From assembly GCF_013386585.1 (NCBI RefSeq), contig NZ_JACARO010000002.1, positions 248,001 to 312,000 on the forward strand: a stretch of 64,000 bases of DNA, given 5' to 3'. A program made the translations under genes and the position numbers. The notes beneath the pieces were generated by a model. The model made no database searches. It saw only the letters and a program-made list of their open reading frames with translations, and was not told where the DNA came from. Of the stretch, positions 44,321-54,075 are shown in pieces. Every line of letters begins with the position of its first letter. The stretch's first letter is position 1. This stretch comes from Pseudomonas sp. P7548. GTDB taxonomy: Bacteria; Pseudomonadota; Gammaproteobacteria; Pseudomonadales; Pseudomonadaceae.

Positions 44321-45181
44321 ATGCCGCAGACAAAACATGAAATAACCGACGTTCAGCCCCTGTTGCACGGCCATTTGCCGCAACTGGCTGCGCGTTCACC
44401 CGACGCTCATAAAGGCCAGTTCGGGCACTTGCTGGTCATCGGGGGGGATCGCGGCTTTGGCGGCGCGGCCTTGCTGAGCGCCGAAAGCGCCTTGCGCAGT
44501 GGCGCAGGCATGGTGTCCCTGGGCACGCGTCCCGAGCACGTGCCCGCCGCGTTGGCGCGGTTGCCAGAGGTCATGAGCGTGGGCGTCAGCTCGGCGAATC
44601 AGCTAATGGGCTTGCTGGAAAAAATCTCGGTCATCGTCATTGGCCCGGGCCTCGGTGAGGCCGCGTGGGGCAAAAGCCTGCTGTCGGTCGCCGCCAATGC
44701 CAAGCAGGCGCAGGTCTGGGACGCCGATGCCTTGAACCAGCTGGCCAAGGGCGGCGTGCAGCTGCCCACCCACTGTGTGATCACGCCGCATCCGGGTGAG
44801 GCGGCACGCTTGCTGGGCCTGTCGACAGATGAGGTTCAGGCCGACCGTCTTAAGGTGGTGCGCGCGCTGAGCCAGAAATTCAATGCAGTGGCTATCCTCA
44901 AGGGTGCTGGCAGTTTGATTGCCAGCCCGGACGGGCGTGTTTCGCGCTGCGACCAGGGCCATCCGGCGATGGCCACGGCGGGGCTTGGCGACGTGCTGGC
45001 CGGCCTGGTGGGCGCGCTGCTCGCCCAAGGCATGCCGGCTTATGAGGCCAGTTGCCTGGCCGTGTGGTTGCACGCCACGGCGGGGGATCGCCAGGGCACC
45101 TTTGGTCGCGGCTTGGCTGCCAGCGACTTGATACCCGCCATTCGTCAATTGCTGGAGGAGCAATCGCCGTGTCTGAAGTAA
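44321..45181 (+). CDS. nnrD: ADP-dependent NAD(P)H-hydrate dehydratase (single domain)
   Basis: A 286-residue ribokinase-like enzyme that repairs hydrated NAD(P)H. HKGQFGHLLVIGGDRGFGGAALLSAESAL, VIVIGPGLG, VITPHPGEAARLLG, ILKGAGSLIA and the catalytic GHPAMATAGLGDVLAG are the YjeF C-terminal-domain signature. E. coli and many bacteria fuse it to an N-terminal epimerase (NnrE); here only the dehydratase is encoded. It is divergent from queG and overlaps tsaE by 13 bp. Confidence 0.93.
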   Translation: MPQTKHEITDVQPLLHGHLPQLAARSPDAHKGQFGHLLVIGGDRGFGGAALLSAESALRSGAGMVSLGTRPEHVPAALARLPEVMSVGVSSANQLMGLLEKISVIVIGPGLGEAAWGKSLLSVAANAKQAQVWDADALNQLAKGGVQLPTHCVITPHPGEAARLLGLSTDEVQADRLKVVRALSQKFNAVAILKGAGSLIASPDGRVSRCDQGHPAMATAGLGDVLAGLVGALLAQGMPAYEASCLAVWLHATAGDRQGTFGRGLAASDLIPAIRQLLEEQSPCLK

Positions 45182-45639
45182 TCCTTTTCCTGGCCGATGA
45201 AGACGCCATGGTTGCGTTCGGTCAGCGCATTGCCCAGGTGACAGCGGGCGCGGGCCTGATCTTTCTTGAAGGTGACTTGGGCGCGGGCAAGACCACCTTG
45301 TCGCGAGGGATTATCCGAGGGCTGGGCCATACAGGGGCAGTAAAAAGCCCTACGTTCACCCTGGTAGAACCCTACGAAATCGGTGATGTGCGGGCCTTCC
45401 ACTTCGACCTTTATCGTCTGGTAGACCCCGAAGAGCTGGAATACATGGGCATTCGCGACTATTTCGATGAAGACGCGCTGTGCCTGATCGAGTGGCCAGA
45501 TAAAGGCACAGGCTTTTTGCCAAAGCCGGACCTGACCATTACCATTACGCCGCATGAGCACGGACGTCAGCTGAAGTTGTTGCCCCAGAGCGCGCGCGGC
45601 CAGTCGTGGTGCGCCGCTTTGGCATTGGAATTCAAATAA
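45169..45639 (+). CDS. tsaE: tRNA threonylcarbamoyladenosine biosynthesis ATPase TsaE
   Basis: A 156-residue P-loop protein, with EGDLGAGKTTLSRG as Walker A and KSPTFTLVEPYE just after it. YRLVDPEELEYMGIRDYF and CLIEWPDKG are typical of TsaE/YjeE. It supports the TsaB-TsaD complex in making t6A in tRNAs that read ANN codons. The start is GTG at 45169 with GGAGGAG upstream, inside the end of nnrD. Confidence 0.95.
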   Translation: MSEVILFLADEDAMVAFGQRIAQVTAGAGLIFLEGDLGAGKTTLSRGIIRGLGHTGAVKSPTFTLVEPYEIGDVRAFHFDLYRLVDPEELEYMGIRDYFDEDALCLIEWPDKGTGFLPKPDLTITITPHEHGRQLKLLPQSARGQSWCAALALEFK

Positions 45640-45654
45640 TTGGTGGGGTTAGGT

Positions 45655-47076
45655 ATGCGCTTTCGCGCGTTGGTTGCTGTCGTAGGGGTGTTGCTTGCGG
45701 CAATGACTGTCAATGCTCTGGCTGCTTCACAGGTGAAAAGTGTTCGCCTGTGGCGAGCGCCGGATAACACGCGACTGGTGTTCGACCTGTCTGGCCCGGT
45801 CCAGCACAGTGTCTTTACCCTGACGGCGCCTGATCGCCTGGTGATCGACATCAACGGTGCGACCCTGGCCGCGCCGTTGAAAGTCTCCACCGCTAACACT
45901 CCGATTACTGCCATGCGTTCGGCCCAGCGCACGCCGACCGACCTGCGTGTGGTCATCGACCTGAAAAAGGTCGTGACCCCCAAGAGTTTTGTGCTGGCGC
46001 CGAACGCGCAATATGGCAACCGGCTGGTGGTCGACCTGTTCGACAACGCCGCCGATGCCAACCCGCCACCCGCTCCGCCTCCGAGCGTAGCGACGGTGCC
46101 TGCCGTGCCGGTCAACCCATCGCAGCCGCAGGTGAAGTTGCCTCCGCCGCCACCGGCACCAGCCGGTAAACGCGACATTATCGTGGTGATCGACGCCGGC
46201 CACGGCGGTGAAGACCCGGGCGCTTCCGGTTCGCGCGGCCAGCATGAAAAAGACGTGGTACTGGCCATCGCCCGCGAGCTGCAACGCCAGGTCAACGCGA
46301 TGAAAGGCTACCGCGCCGAGTTGACCCGCACCGGTGACTATTTCATCCCGCTGCGCGGCCGTACCGAGATTGCGCGTAAGAAAGGCGCCGACCTGTTTGT
46401 GTCGATCCACGCTGACGCCGCGCCTTCGGCTGCCGCCTTCGGTGCCTCGGTGTTTGCCTTGTCGGATCGCGGCGCCACGTCCGAGACCGCCCGTTGGCTG
46501 GCCGACAGCGAAAACCGTTCCGACTTGATCGGCGGGGCCGGCAACGTGTCCCTGGACGACAAGGACAAGATGCTCGCTGGCGTGCTGCTCGACCTGTCCA
46601 TGACCGCCTCGCTGACCTCCAGCCTGAACGTCGGCCAGAAGGTCCTGAGCAACATCGGCCGTGTGACCTCGCTGCACAAACAGCGCGTGGAGCAGGCTGG
46701 GTTCATGGTGTTGAAGTCGCCGGACATCCCGTCGATCCTCGTGGAGACCGGGTTTATCTCCAACTCCAACGAGGCGTCCAAGCTGGCCAGCGCGAGCCAC
46801 CAGCAGGCGTTGGCGCGCTCGATCAGCGCGGGTATCCGCCAGTTCTTCCAGCAGAACCCGCCACCGGGCACGTACATCGCCTGGCTGCGTGATTCCGGGA
46901 AAATCGCCCAGGGACCGCGTGACCATCGGGTGCAGCCCGGTGACACCCTGGCCATGTTGGCGGTGCGTTTCCAGGTCTCACCTTCGACGTTGCGCAGTGC
47001 GAACAACCTGAAAACCGACGAGTTGAAAGTCGGCCAGGTGTTGACCATCCCTGGCACTGAATTGGCGGCGCAGTAA
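45655..47076 (+). CDS. amiB: N-acetylmuramoyl-L-alanine amidase AmiB with AMIN and LysM domains
   Basis: A 473-residue periplasmic cell-wall hydrolase. A signal peptide (about residues 1-24, ending ALAA) precedes an AMIN domain (residues 27-130) that targets it to the septum, a Pro-rich linker, an Amidase_3 domain ([36 protein letters not shown]) and a C-terminal LysM repeat ([20 protein letters not shown]). It cleaves peptide from glycan strands during cell separation, normally activated by EnvC or NlpD. ATG at 45655 follows GGTGGGG, and the stop overlaps mutL by one base. Confidence 0.96.
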   Translation: MRFRALVAVVGVLLAAMTVNALAASQVKSVRLWRAPDNTRLVFDLSGPVQHSVFTLTAPDRLVIDINGATLAAPLKVSTANTPITAMRSAQRTPTDLRVVIDLKKVVTPKSFVLAPNAQYGNRLVVDLFDNAADANPPPAPPPSVATVPAVPVNPSQPQVKLPPPPPAPAGKRDIIVVIDAGHGGEDPGASGSRGQHEKDVVLAIARELQRQVNAMKGYRAELTRTGDYFIPLRGRTEIARKKGADLFVSIHADAAPSAAAFGASVFALSDRGATSETARWLADSENRSDLIGGAGNVSLDDKDKMLAGVLLDLSMTASLTSSLNVGQKVLSNIGRVTSLHKQRVEQAGFMVLKSPDIPSILVETGFISNSNEASKLASASHQQALARSISAGIRQFFQQNPPPGTYIAWLRDSGKIAQGPRDHRVQPGDTLAMLAVRFQVSPSTLRSANNLKTDELKVGQVLTIPGTELAAQ

Positions 47077-48992
47077 TGAGCGAATCAGTCTTGAACAACG
47101 GCTCGCGCATTGAGCTGCTCAGCCCGCGCCTTGCCAACCAGATTGCCGCAGGCGAGGTGGTCGAGCGCCCTGCATCGGTGATCAAGGAGCTGCTGGAGAA
47201 CAGCATCGACTCCGGCGCCAAGCGTATTGATGTGGATGTGGAGCAGGGCGGCGTCAAGCTGCTGCGCGTGCGCGATGACGGCAGCGGCATCTCTTCCGAT
47301 GACCTGCCGCTGGCCCTGGCCCGACACGCCACCAGCAAGATTCGCGACCTCGAAGACCTTGAACGGGTGATGAGCCTGGGTTTTCGTGGTGAGGCACTGG
47401 CGTCCATCAGCTCCGTGGCCCGCCTGACCCTGACCTCGCGCACGCGCAGTGCCGACCAGGCCTGGCAGGTGGAGACCGAGGGGCGTGACATGGCGCCGCG
47501 AGTCCAGCCGGCTGCCCATCCGGTGGGCACCTCGGTGGAAGTGCGTGACCTGTTCTTCAACACCCCGGCGCGCCGCAAATTCCTCAAGGCCGAGAAAACC
47601 GAATTCGATCACCTGCAGGAAGTCATCAAGCGCCTGGCCTTGGCGCGTTTTGACGTGGCATTTCACCTGCGTCACAACGGCAAGACCATCCTCAGCCTGT
47701 ACGAAGCCCATGACGATGCCGCGCGTGCGCGCCGGGTGTCGGCCATTTGTGGCTCAGGCTTCTTGGAGCAGGCACTGCCGATTGAAATTGAGCGCAATGG
47801 TCTGCGCCTGTGGGGATGGGTCGGTTTGCCGACGTTCTCCCGCAGCCAGGCGGACTTGCAGTACTTCTTCGTGAACGGCCGTGCGGTGCGCGACAAACTG
47901 GTGGCCCACGCGGTGCGCCAGGCCTATCGCGACGTGCTGTTCAATGGGCGGCACCCGACGTTTGTGCTGTTTTTTGAGGTCGACCCTTCGGTGGTCGACG
48001 TCAACGTGCACCCGACCAAGCACGAAGTGCGCTTCCGTGATGGACGCATGGTGCATGACTTCCTCTACGGCACCTTGCACCGCGCCTTGGGTGATGTGCG
48101 TCCGGATGACCAGTTGTCTGCGCCGATTGTGACGGCAGTGGTGCGGCCGAGCGGCCCGGAGGCCGGCGAGTTCGGCCCCCAGGGTGAAATGAGCCTGGCA
48201 GGCAATTTGCTGCAATCGCCTGCGCCGCAACCTTCGTACACCGCGCCAGGTTCTGGCTCGGGAGCGGGTTACCAGTACCAATACACCCCGCGTCCGCAGT
48301 CGACGGTGCCGGTGGCCGAGGCCCAGGCGGCATACCGCGAGTTTTTCGCGCCGCTGCCAGGTGCCGAGCCGGGCGCGCCTGTTGCCTTGCCGGAGGGCGG
48401 TGGGGATATTCCGCCGCTGGGTTACGCGCTGGCCCAGCTCAAGGGCATCTACATCCTGGCGGAAAACGCCCACGGGCTGGTGCTGGTGGACATGCACGCC
48501 GCCCACGAGCGGATCATGTACGAGCGTCTGAAGATCGCCATGGCCAGCGAAGGCCTCAGCGGCCAGCCGCTGTTGGTGCCTGAATCCCTGGCCGTGAGCC
48601 AGCGGGAGGCCGATTGCGCGGAAGAACACACCAGCGTGTTCCAGAGCCTGGGCTTTGAGCTGCAACGCCTGGGCCCGGAAACCCTGGCGATCCGCCAGAT
48701 TCCCGCGTTGCTCAAGCAGGCCGAGGCCAACCGCCTGGTCGCCGACGTGCTGGCGGACCTGATGGAGTACGGCACCAGTGACCGCATCCAGGCCCACATC
48801 AACGAATTGCTCGGCACCATGGCCTGCCACGGCGCCATCCGTGCCAATCGCCGCCTGGCGCTGCCGGAAATGAACGGCTTGCTGCGCGACATGGAAAACA
48901 CCGAGCGCAGCGGGCAGTGCAACCATGGCCGACCGACCTGGACCCAGATGGGCCTGGACGATCTGGACAAACTGTTCCTGCGCGGTCGCTGA
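47076..48992 (+). CDS. mutL: DNA mismatch repair protein MutL
   Basis: A 638-residue GHKL ATPase. The N-terminal motifs are [27 protein letters not shown] and [16 protein letters not shown] variable Pro/Gln-rich linker (about residues 350-440) leads to the dimerisation domain. That domain holds [12 protein letters not shown] near residues 472-483, the metal-binding endonuclease motif found in MutL proteins of bacteria lacking MutH, which fits Pseudomonas. It couples MutS recognition to strand removal. It overlaps amiB and miaA by one base each. Confidence 0.97.
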   Translation: MSESVLNNGSRIELLSPRLANQIAAGEVVERPASVIKELLENSIDSGAKRIDVDVEQGGVKLLRVRDDGSGISSDDLPLALARHATSKIRDLEDLERVMSLGFRGEALASISSVARLTLTSRTRSADQAWQVETEGRDMAPRVQPAAHPVGTSVEVRDLFFNTPARRKFLKAEKTEFDHLQEVIKRLALARFDVAFHLRHNGKTILSLYEAHDDAARARRVSAICGSGFLEQALPIEIERNGLRLWGWVGLPTFSRSQADLQYFFVNGRAVRDKLVAHAVRQAYRDVLFNGRHPTFVLFFEVDPSVVDVNVHPTKHEVRFRDGRMVHDFLYGTLHRALGDVRPDDQLSAPIVTAVVRPSGPEAGEFGPQGEMSLAGNLLQSPAPQPSYTAPGSGSGAGYQYQYTPRPQSTVPVAEAQAAYREFFAPLPGAEPGAPVALPEGGGDIPPLGYALAQLKGIYILAENAHGLVLVDMHAAHERIMYERLKIAMASEGLSGQPLLVPESLAVSQREADCAEEHTSVFQSLGFELQRLGPETLAIRQIPALLKQAEANRLVADVLADLMEYGTSDRIQAHINELLGTMACHGAIRANRRLALPEMNGLLRDMENTERSGQCNHGRPTWTQMGLDDLDKLFLRGR

Positions 48993-49963
48993 TGAGTGCC
49001 TTGCCCCCCGCTATCTTCCTGATGGGCCCCACGGCCGCCGGCAAGACCGACCTGGCGATCGAGCTGACCAAGGTGCTGCCCTGCGAGCTGATCAGTGTCG
49101 ACTCTGCCCTGGTTTACCGGGACATGGACATTGGCACCGCCAAGCCGTCCAAGGCGCTGTTGGCCCAATACCCGCATCAGTTGATCGACATCATCGACCC
49201 GTCCGAGAGCTATTCGGCGGCGGATTTTCGCACCGACGCCCTTGAGGCCATGGCCGCCATCACCGCGCGGGGCAATATTCCGCTGCTGGTGGGCGGCACG
49301 ATGCTCTACTACAAGGCTTTGCAGGAAGGGTTGGCCGATATGCCGCCCGCTGACGCCCAGGTGCGCGCCGAGCTTGAAGAAGAGGCTGCACGCCTTGGTT
49401 GGCAAGCCCTGCACGACCAGTTGGCAGCGGTAGACCCGGTGTCCGCCGCCCGCATTCACCCCAATGACCCCCAGCGCCTGACGCGCGCCCTGGAAGTCTG
49501 GCGGGTGAGCGGGCAGACCATGACTGAACATCGGCTGAAACAAAGTGCGCAAAGTGCTGACGCAGGCGCATCTGGCGCGTCACAATTGCCCTATACTGTG
49601 GCGAATCTGGCCATCGCTCCGGCAAATCGCCAGGTGCTGCATGAACGAATTGCACAAAGATTCACAATTATGTTGGAACAGGGGTTTGTGGACGAGGTCG
49701 TAGCTCTGCGTTCCAGAGGTGACCTGCATCCAGGGTTACCTTCGATACGTGCTGTAGGCTACCGCCAAGTCTGGGATCATCTGGATGGCAAGCTGACGTC
49801 AGCCGAAATGCAGGAACGCGGCATCATTGCCACGCGCCAATTGGCGAAACGCCAGTTCACCTGGTTGCGCAGCTGGAGTGATTTGCACTGGCTGGACAGC
49901 CTGGACAGCGACAATCTGTCACGCGCCTTGAAATACTTGGGAACGGTCTCCATATTGAGCTGA
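48992..49963 (+). CDS. miaA: tRNA dimethylallyltransferase MiaA
   Basis: A 323-residue enzyme that adds the isopentenyl group to A37 of tRNAs reading UNN codons. [12 protein letters not shown] is the P-loop, followed by [48 protein letters not shown] and the C-terminal [14 protein letters not shown]. It precedes hfq as in most gammaproteobacteria. A heat-shock-type promoter lies within its final 40 bp. Confidence 0.97.
   Translation: MSALPPAIFLMGPTAAGKTDLAIELTKVLPCELISVDSALVYRDMDIGTAKPSKALLAQYPHQLIDIIDPSESYSAADFRTDALEAMAAITARGNIPLLVGGTMLYYKALQEGLADMPPADAQVRAELEEEAARLGWQALHDQLAAVDPVSAARIHPNDPQRLTRALEVWRVSGQTMTEHRLKQSAQSADAGASGASQLPYTVANLAIAPANRQVLHERIAQRFTIMLEQGFVDEVVALRSRGDLHPGLPSIRAVGYRQVWDHLDGKLTSAEMQERGIIATRQLAKRQFTWLRSWSDLHWLDSLDSDNLSRALKYLGTVSILS
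49927..49955 (+). promoter_or_regulatory. Probable sigma-32 (heat-shock) promoter for hfq, inside the 3' end of miaA
   Basis: CTTGAAA at 49927-49933 is a perfect -35 box. Fourteen bases later CTCCATAT (49948-49955) matches CCCCATNT with one mismatch. A transcript from here would start about 95 nt before hfq. In E. coli hfq also has a heat-shock promoter inside miaA, by established knowledge. The 49964-50057 gap is otherwise AT-rich with a good Shine-Dalgarno (AAAGGAGT). Confidence 0.68.
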
Positions 49964-50057
49964 GTCCTTGCAATTGCCGTCTATCCTTGGGGGTGTGACG
50001 GCCATAAGCTATCTATTTTCCGATTTTTTATTATTGATCCTTAAAGGAGTGCGGCAC

Positions 50058-50318
50058 ATGTCAAAAGGGCATTCGCTACAAGACCCTTACTTGAATACTT
50101 TACGTAAAGAGAAAGTGGGGGTTTCCATCTACCTGGTCAACGGTATCAAGCTGCAAGGCACGATCGAGTCGTTCGACCAGTTCGTGATCCTGCTGAAGAA
50201 CACCGTCAGCCAGATGGTCTACAAGCACGCTATCTCGACAGTCGTTCCAGTCCGTCCAATCCGTCTGCCTAGCGCAACCGGTGACGATGCAGCTGACGCT
50301 GAGCCAGGTAACGCCTGA
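50058..50318 (+). CDS. hfq: RNA chaperone Hfq
   Basis: An 86-residue Sm-like protein that forms a hexameric ring for sRNA-mRNA pairing and, in Pseudomonas, Crc-dependent translation control. The Sm1 motif includes [20 protein letters not shown] and the Sm2 motif is [11 protein letters not shown]. The proximal-face Gln and Lys residues at the N-terminus ([10 protein letters not shown]) are present. The C-terminal tail is short and acidic. ATG at 50058 follows AAAGGAGT. Confidence 0.98.
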   Translation: MSKGHSLQDPYLNTLRKEKVGVSIYLVNGIKLQGTIESFDQFVILLKNTVSQMVYKHAISTVVPVRPIRLPSATGDDAADAEPGNA

Positions 50319-50330
50319 TAGGAGTCTCCT

Positions 50331-51632
50331 TTGTTCTTTGAGCGCCACGGTGGTGGTGAGCGAGTCATCCTCGTTCACTTGGATGGACAGGACCCTGAGG
50401 CGCGCGAAGATCCGCAGGAGTTTCAGGAGTTGGCAAATTCGGCCGGCGCCGAGACCGTTGCGTTTTTTAACGTGCCGCGTCATCGGCCAACCGCCAAATT
50501 CCTGATTGGCAGCGGCAAGGTCGAGGAACTGCGCGACCTGGTTCATGCCGAAGAAGCCGATCTGGTGATCTTCAATCACACCCTCACGCCCAGTCAGGAA
50601 CGTAACCTCGAACGTGTCTTCGAGTGTCGCGTGATCGACCGTACCGGCCTGATCCTCGATATCTTCGCCCAACGCGCCCGTACTCACGAAGGCAAGCTCC
50701 AGGTAGAACTGGCCCAGCTTGACCACATGAGCACCCGGCTGGTTCGTGGCTGGACTCACCTTGAGCGTCAAGGTGGCGGCATCGGCATGCGCGGTCCGGG
50801 TGAAACCCAGCTGGAAACCGACCGTCGACTGCTGCGGGTGCGCCTGCGCCAGATCAAGGGCCGCCTGGAGAAAGTGCGCAGCCAGCGCGAGCAATCGCGC
50901 CGCGGCCGTTCCCGTGCGGATATCCCGACCGTTTCCCTGGTGGGCTATACCAACGCCGGCAAATCCACGCTGTTCAACAACGTGACCAAGTCCGACGTGT
51001 ATGCGGCCGACCAACTGTTCGCCACCCTCGACCCTACTTTGCGCCGTCTGGACCTGGCTGACCTGGGGCCGATTGTCCTGGCGGACACGGTGGGTTTCAT
51101 TCGTCACTTGCCCCACAAGCTGGTCGAGGCATTTCGGTCTACGCTCGAAGAGTCGAGCAATTCCGACCTGCTGTTGCACGTGATCGATGCGGCCGAACCG
51201 GATCGCATGTTGCAGATCGAGCAGGTGATGCTGGTACTGGGTGAGATTGGGGCCCAGGACTTGCCGATCCTCGAGGTCTATAACAAACTCGATTTGCTTG
51301 AGGGCGTTGAGCCACAAATCCAGCGTGACGAAAACGGCAAGCCCCAGCGGGTCTGGCTGTCGGCGCGTGATGGCAGTGGTTTGGAGCTGCTCGAGCAAGC
51401 CATCGCCGAGTTGCTCGGCAGTGATTTGTTCGTCGGCACCTTGCGCTTGCCCCAGCGTTTTGCTCGACTGCGTGCACAGTTTTTCGAGTTGGGCGCGGTA
51501 CAGAAAGAAGAACACGACGAAGAAGGTGTCAGCTTGCTGGCCGTTCGATTGCCGCGCTCGGAGCTGAATCGGCTGGTCAGCCGTGAAGGCGTGGTGCCGA
51601 CAGAGTTCATCGAACAACACACTTTGCAATAA
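50331..51632 (+). CDS. hflX: Ribosome-splitting GTPase HflX
   Basis: A 433-residue GTPase. The N-terminal HflX domain (to about residue 195) holds IGSGKVEEL and the GGGIGMRGPGETQLE linker; the G domain starts with GYTNAGKSTLFN near residue 205, followed by ADTVGFIRHLPH and YNKLDLLE. It splits stalled or heat-damaged 70S ribosomes. The start is TTG at 50331 with a strong GGAG just upstream, 12 bp after hfq, so the two are cotranscribed. Confidence 0.96.
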   Translation: MFFERHGGGERVILVHLDGQDPEAREDPQEFQELANSAGAETVAFFNVPRHRPTAKFLIGSGKVEELRDLVHAEEADLVIFNHTLTPSQERNLERVFECRVIDRTGLILDIFAQRARTHEGKLQVELAQLDHMSTRLVRGWTHLERQGGGIGMRGPGETQLETDRRLLRVRLRQIKGRLEKVRSQREQSRRGRSRADIPTVSLVGYTNAGKSTLFNNVTKSDVYAADQLFATLDPTLRRLDLADLGPIVLADTVGFIRHLPHKLVEAFRSTLEESSNSDLLLHVIDAAEPDRMLQIEQVMLVLGEIGAQDLPILEVYNKLDLLEGVEPQIQRDENGKPQRVWLSARDGSGLELLEQAIAELLGSDLFVGTLRLPQRFARLRAQFFELGAVQKEEHDEEGVSLLAVRLPRSELNRLVSREGVVPTEFIEQHTLQ

Positions 51633-51728
51633 AAGCCTCCGAAAGCGGTTGTGCCGCAGTAGCAGGCATTCTGTAGCATTGGTCGGCGCGCCGTGGGTGC
51701 GTCTTTGCTTTATCAGATGGAGAGCGCT

Positions 51729-52904
51729 ATGGCTTGGAATGAGCCGGGTGGCAACTCGAATAATCAGGATCCTTGGGGTGGTAAACGCCGCAATAATGGC
51801 GACCGCAAGGGGCCACCAGATCTCGACGAGGCCTTCCGAAAGCTGCAGGAAAGCCTGAATGGGTTGTTCGGTGGTGGAAAAAAACGTGGTGGTGACGACG
51901 GCGGTCGCACAGGCAAGGGCGGTGGCTATGGCCTGTTGGGCCTGGGCCTTGTCGTGCTGGCGGCCGTATGGCTGTACAGCGCCGTGTACGTCGTGGACGA
52001 GCAGGAGCAAGCCGTGGTGCTGCGCTTCGGCAAATACTACGAGACGGTCGGGCCGGGCCTGAACATCTACTTCCCGCCGATCGACAAGAAGTACATGGAG
52101 AACGTCACGCGTGAGCGTGCCTACACCAAGCAGGGCCAGATGCTGACCGAAGACGAGAACATCGTCGAAGTGCCGCTGACCGTGCAGTACAAGATCAGCA
52201 ACCTGCAGGACTTCGTGCTGAACGTTGATCAGCCGGAAATCAGCCTGCAACACGCTACCGAAAGCGCCCTGCGCCATGTCGTCGGTTCTACCGCGATGGA
52301 CCAGGTGCTGACTGAAGGTCGTGAATTGATGGCCAGCGAAATCAAGGAGCGCCTGCAACGGTTCCTCGATACCTACCGCACCGGTATCACCGTGACCCAG
52401 GTGAACGTACAGAGCGCAGCGGCACCGCGTGAAGTGCAGGAAGCCTTTGATGACGTGATCCGCGCCCGTGAAGACGAGCAGCGTTCGCGAAACCAGGCTG
52501 AAACCTACGCCAACGGCGTCGTGCCGGAAGCTCGTGGTCAGGCCCAGCGTATCCTCGAGGATGCCAATGGTTACCGTGACGAAGTGGTCTCCCGCGCCAA
52601 GGGTGAGGCGGATCGCTTCACCAAACTGGTCGCCGAGTACCGCAAGGCTCCTGAGGTTACCCGTGAGCGTCTGTACCTGGACACCATGCAGGAAGTCTTC
52701 AGCAACACCAGCAAGGTTCTCGTTACCGGCAGCAAAGGTGGGCAGAACAACCTGCTGTACCTGCCGCTGGACAAGATGATCGAAGGGGGTCGTAGCGGCA
52801 CCAGCGCGCCGTCCACCAGTTCGAATGCCGCTGCCAATGAAGCGAGCGCCCGTGCGGCCGCTGACTTGCTGCAGCAGCAAACACGTACCAGGGAGAGTCG
52901 TTGA
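51729..52904 (+). CDS. hflK: FtsH protease modulator HflK
   Basis: A 391-residue SPFH/band-7 protein. A Gly/Asn/Lys-rich cytoplasmic N-terminus (about 70 residues) leads to one transmembrane helix (YGLLGLGLVVLAAVWLYSA) and a large periplasmic SPFH domain with a long coiled coil (ARGQAQRILEDANGYRDEVV region). With HflC it forms the cage around FtsH in the inner membrane. ATG at 51729 follows GGAGAG. Its stop overlaps the hflC start. Confidence 0.96.
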   Translation: MAWNEPGGNSNNQDPWGGKRRNNGDRKGPPDLDEAFRKLQESLNGLFGGGKKRGGDDGGRTGKGGGYGLLGLGLVVLAAVWLYSAVYVVDEQEQAVVLRFGKYYETVGPGLNIYFPPIDKKYMENVTRERAYTKQGQMLTEDENIVEVPLTVQYKISNLQDFVLNVDQPEISLQHATESALRHVVGSTAMDQVLTEGRELMASEIKERLQRFLDTYRTGITVTQVNVQSAAAPREVQEAFDDVIRAREDEQRSRNQAETYANGVVPEARGQAQRILEDANGYRDEVVSRAKGEADRFTKLVAEYRKAPEVTRERLYLDTMQEVFSNTSKVLVTGSKGGQNNLLYLPLDKMIEGGRSGTSAPSTSSNAAANEASARAAADLLQQQTRTRESR

Positions 52905-53770
52905 TGAGCAATAAATCGCTGACAGCCCTGATTGTGGGTGTCGTCGTGGTCATCGCTGCCTGGAACTGCTTCTACATCGTGTCTCAGACCGAGCGCGCGG
53001 TGTTGCTGCAATTCGGTCGTGTGGTGCAGGCGGATGTCCAGCCGGGCTTGCATGTGAAGGTCCCCTACGTGAACCAGGTGCGCAAGTTCGACGGCCGCCT
53101 GATGACCCTGGATGCACCGACACAACGCTTCCTGACCCTGGAAAAGAAAGCCGTGATGGTTGACGCCTACGCCAAGTGGCGCGTCAAGGACGCCGAGCGT
53201 TTCTACACCGCGACTTCCGGCCTCAAGCAGATTGCCGATGAGCGTCTGTCGCGCCGTCTGGAATCGGGCCTGCGTGACCAGTTTGGTAAGCGCACCCTGC
53301 ACGAGGTGGTCTCCGGTGAACGCGACGCGCTGATGGCCGACATCACGCGCTCGTTGAACGCCATGGCGGAAAAAGAGCTGGGCATCGAAGTGATCGATGT
53401 TCGGGTCAAGGCCATCGACCTGCCCAAGGAAGTGAACCGCAGCGTGTTCGAGCGTATGAGCACCGAGCGTGAACGTGAGGCTCGTGAGCACCGCGCCAAG
53501 GGTAACGAGCTGGCTGAAGGTATCCGTGCAGATGCCGACCGTCAGCGCCGTGTACTGCTGGCAGAAGCCTATCGCGAGTCCGAAGAGGCCCGCGGTGATG
53601 GTGATGCTCAAGCCGCGGCGATCTACGCCAAGGCCTACGGCCAGGACCAGGAGTTCTACGCGTTCTACCGTAGCCTGCGCGCCTACCGTGAAAGCTTTGC
53701 GAATAAAACCGACGTCATGGTGCTGGACCCAAGTAGCGATTTCTTCCGCTACCTGGAAAAAGCCAAGTAA
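52904..53770 (+). CDS. hflC: FtsH protease modulator HflC
   Basis: A 288-residue SPFH protein with an N-terminal membrane anchor (SLTALIVGVVVVIAAWNCFYIV) and a periplasmic band-7 domain (QTERAVLLQFGRVVQADVQPG, RIRADADRQRRVLLAEAYR-like coiled coil). It partners HflK to regulate FtsH. ATG at 52904 overlaps the hflK stop by one base; the TTG three bases upstream is less likely. A hairpin terminator follows after about 90 bp. Confidence 0.96.
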   Translation: MSNKSLTALIVGVVVVIAAWNCFYIVSQTERAVLLQFGRVVQADVQPGLHVKVPYVNQVRKFDGRLMTLDAPTQRFLTLEKKAVMVDAYAKWRVKDAERFYTATSGLKQIADERLSRRLESGLRDQFGKRTLHEVVSGERDALMADITRSLNAMAEKELGIEVIDVRVKAIDLPKEVNRSVFERMSTEREREAREHRAKGNELAEGIRADADRQRRVLLAEAYRESEEARGDGDAQAAAIYAKAYGQDQEFYAFYRSLRAYRESFANKTDVMVLDPSSDFFRYLEKAK

Positions 53771-54075
53771 TCAGCTCGTCACTGTGTAGGACCCACTCCG
53801 TCGGGCGGCTAAAACGCCTGGCGGGGTGATCCTTTCAGAAAACGGGTGTATGATGCGGCAGCCGGGAAATTCCCGGCTTTTTTGCGTCTGCATGTTTGAT
53901 TGTTGTTTGGCCGCGCAGACGCCACAGGTTTTTCGAGGAAAGTGCCCGACGAGGCCGCTAGCAGGCCATTTCGTCACGTCGTTCTTGCGCGTTGTTTATG
54001 CAGGGGCCGGGCATTTTCTGCTTCACTCAAGGCTCGGCCGAGGGCTGGCCGCCCGGATCATAGGGGAATGGCGTA
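53771..54075. other. 305-bp gap between hflC and hisZ, no supported gene
   Basis: The gap holds a G-U-rich imperfect hairpin (about 53803-53828), a clear terminator (53861-53883), a GTCTGC/GCAGAC inverted repeat near 53886-53919 and a GGCC-based dyad near 53960. Reading frames here lack codon bias and a ribosome-binding site. The small DUF2065 (YjeT-like) gene often found after hflC is not present. Confidence 0.6.
53861..53883 (+). terminator. Rho-independent terminator after hflC
   Basis: GCCGGGAA and TTCCCGGC form an 8-bp stem followed by a T-run. It should end the long nnrD-to-hflC series. Confidence 0.9.

Noticed and set aside
50100..52880. A 926-residue open frame on the minus strand opposite hfq, hflX and hflK
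   Set aside because: It spans three well-supported genes and the intergenic gap; composition is typical of antisense translation of GC-rich DNA.
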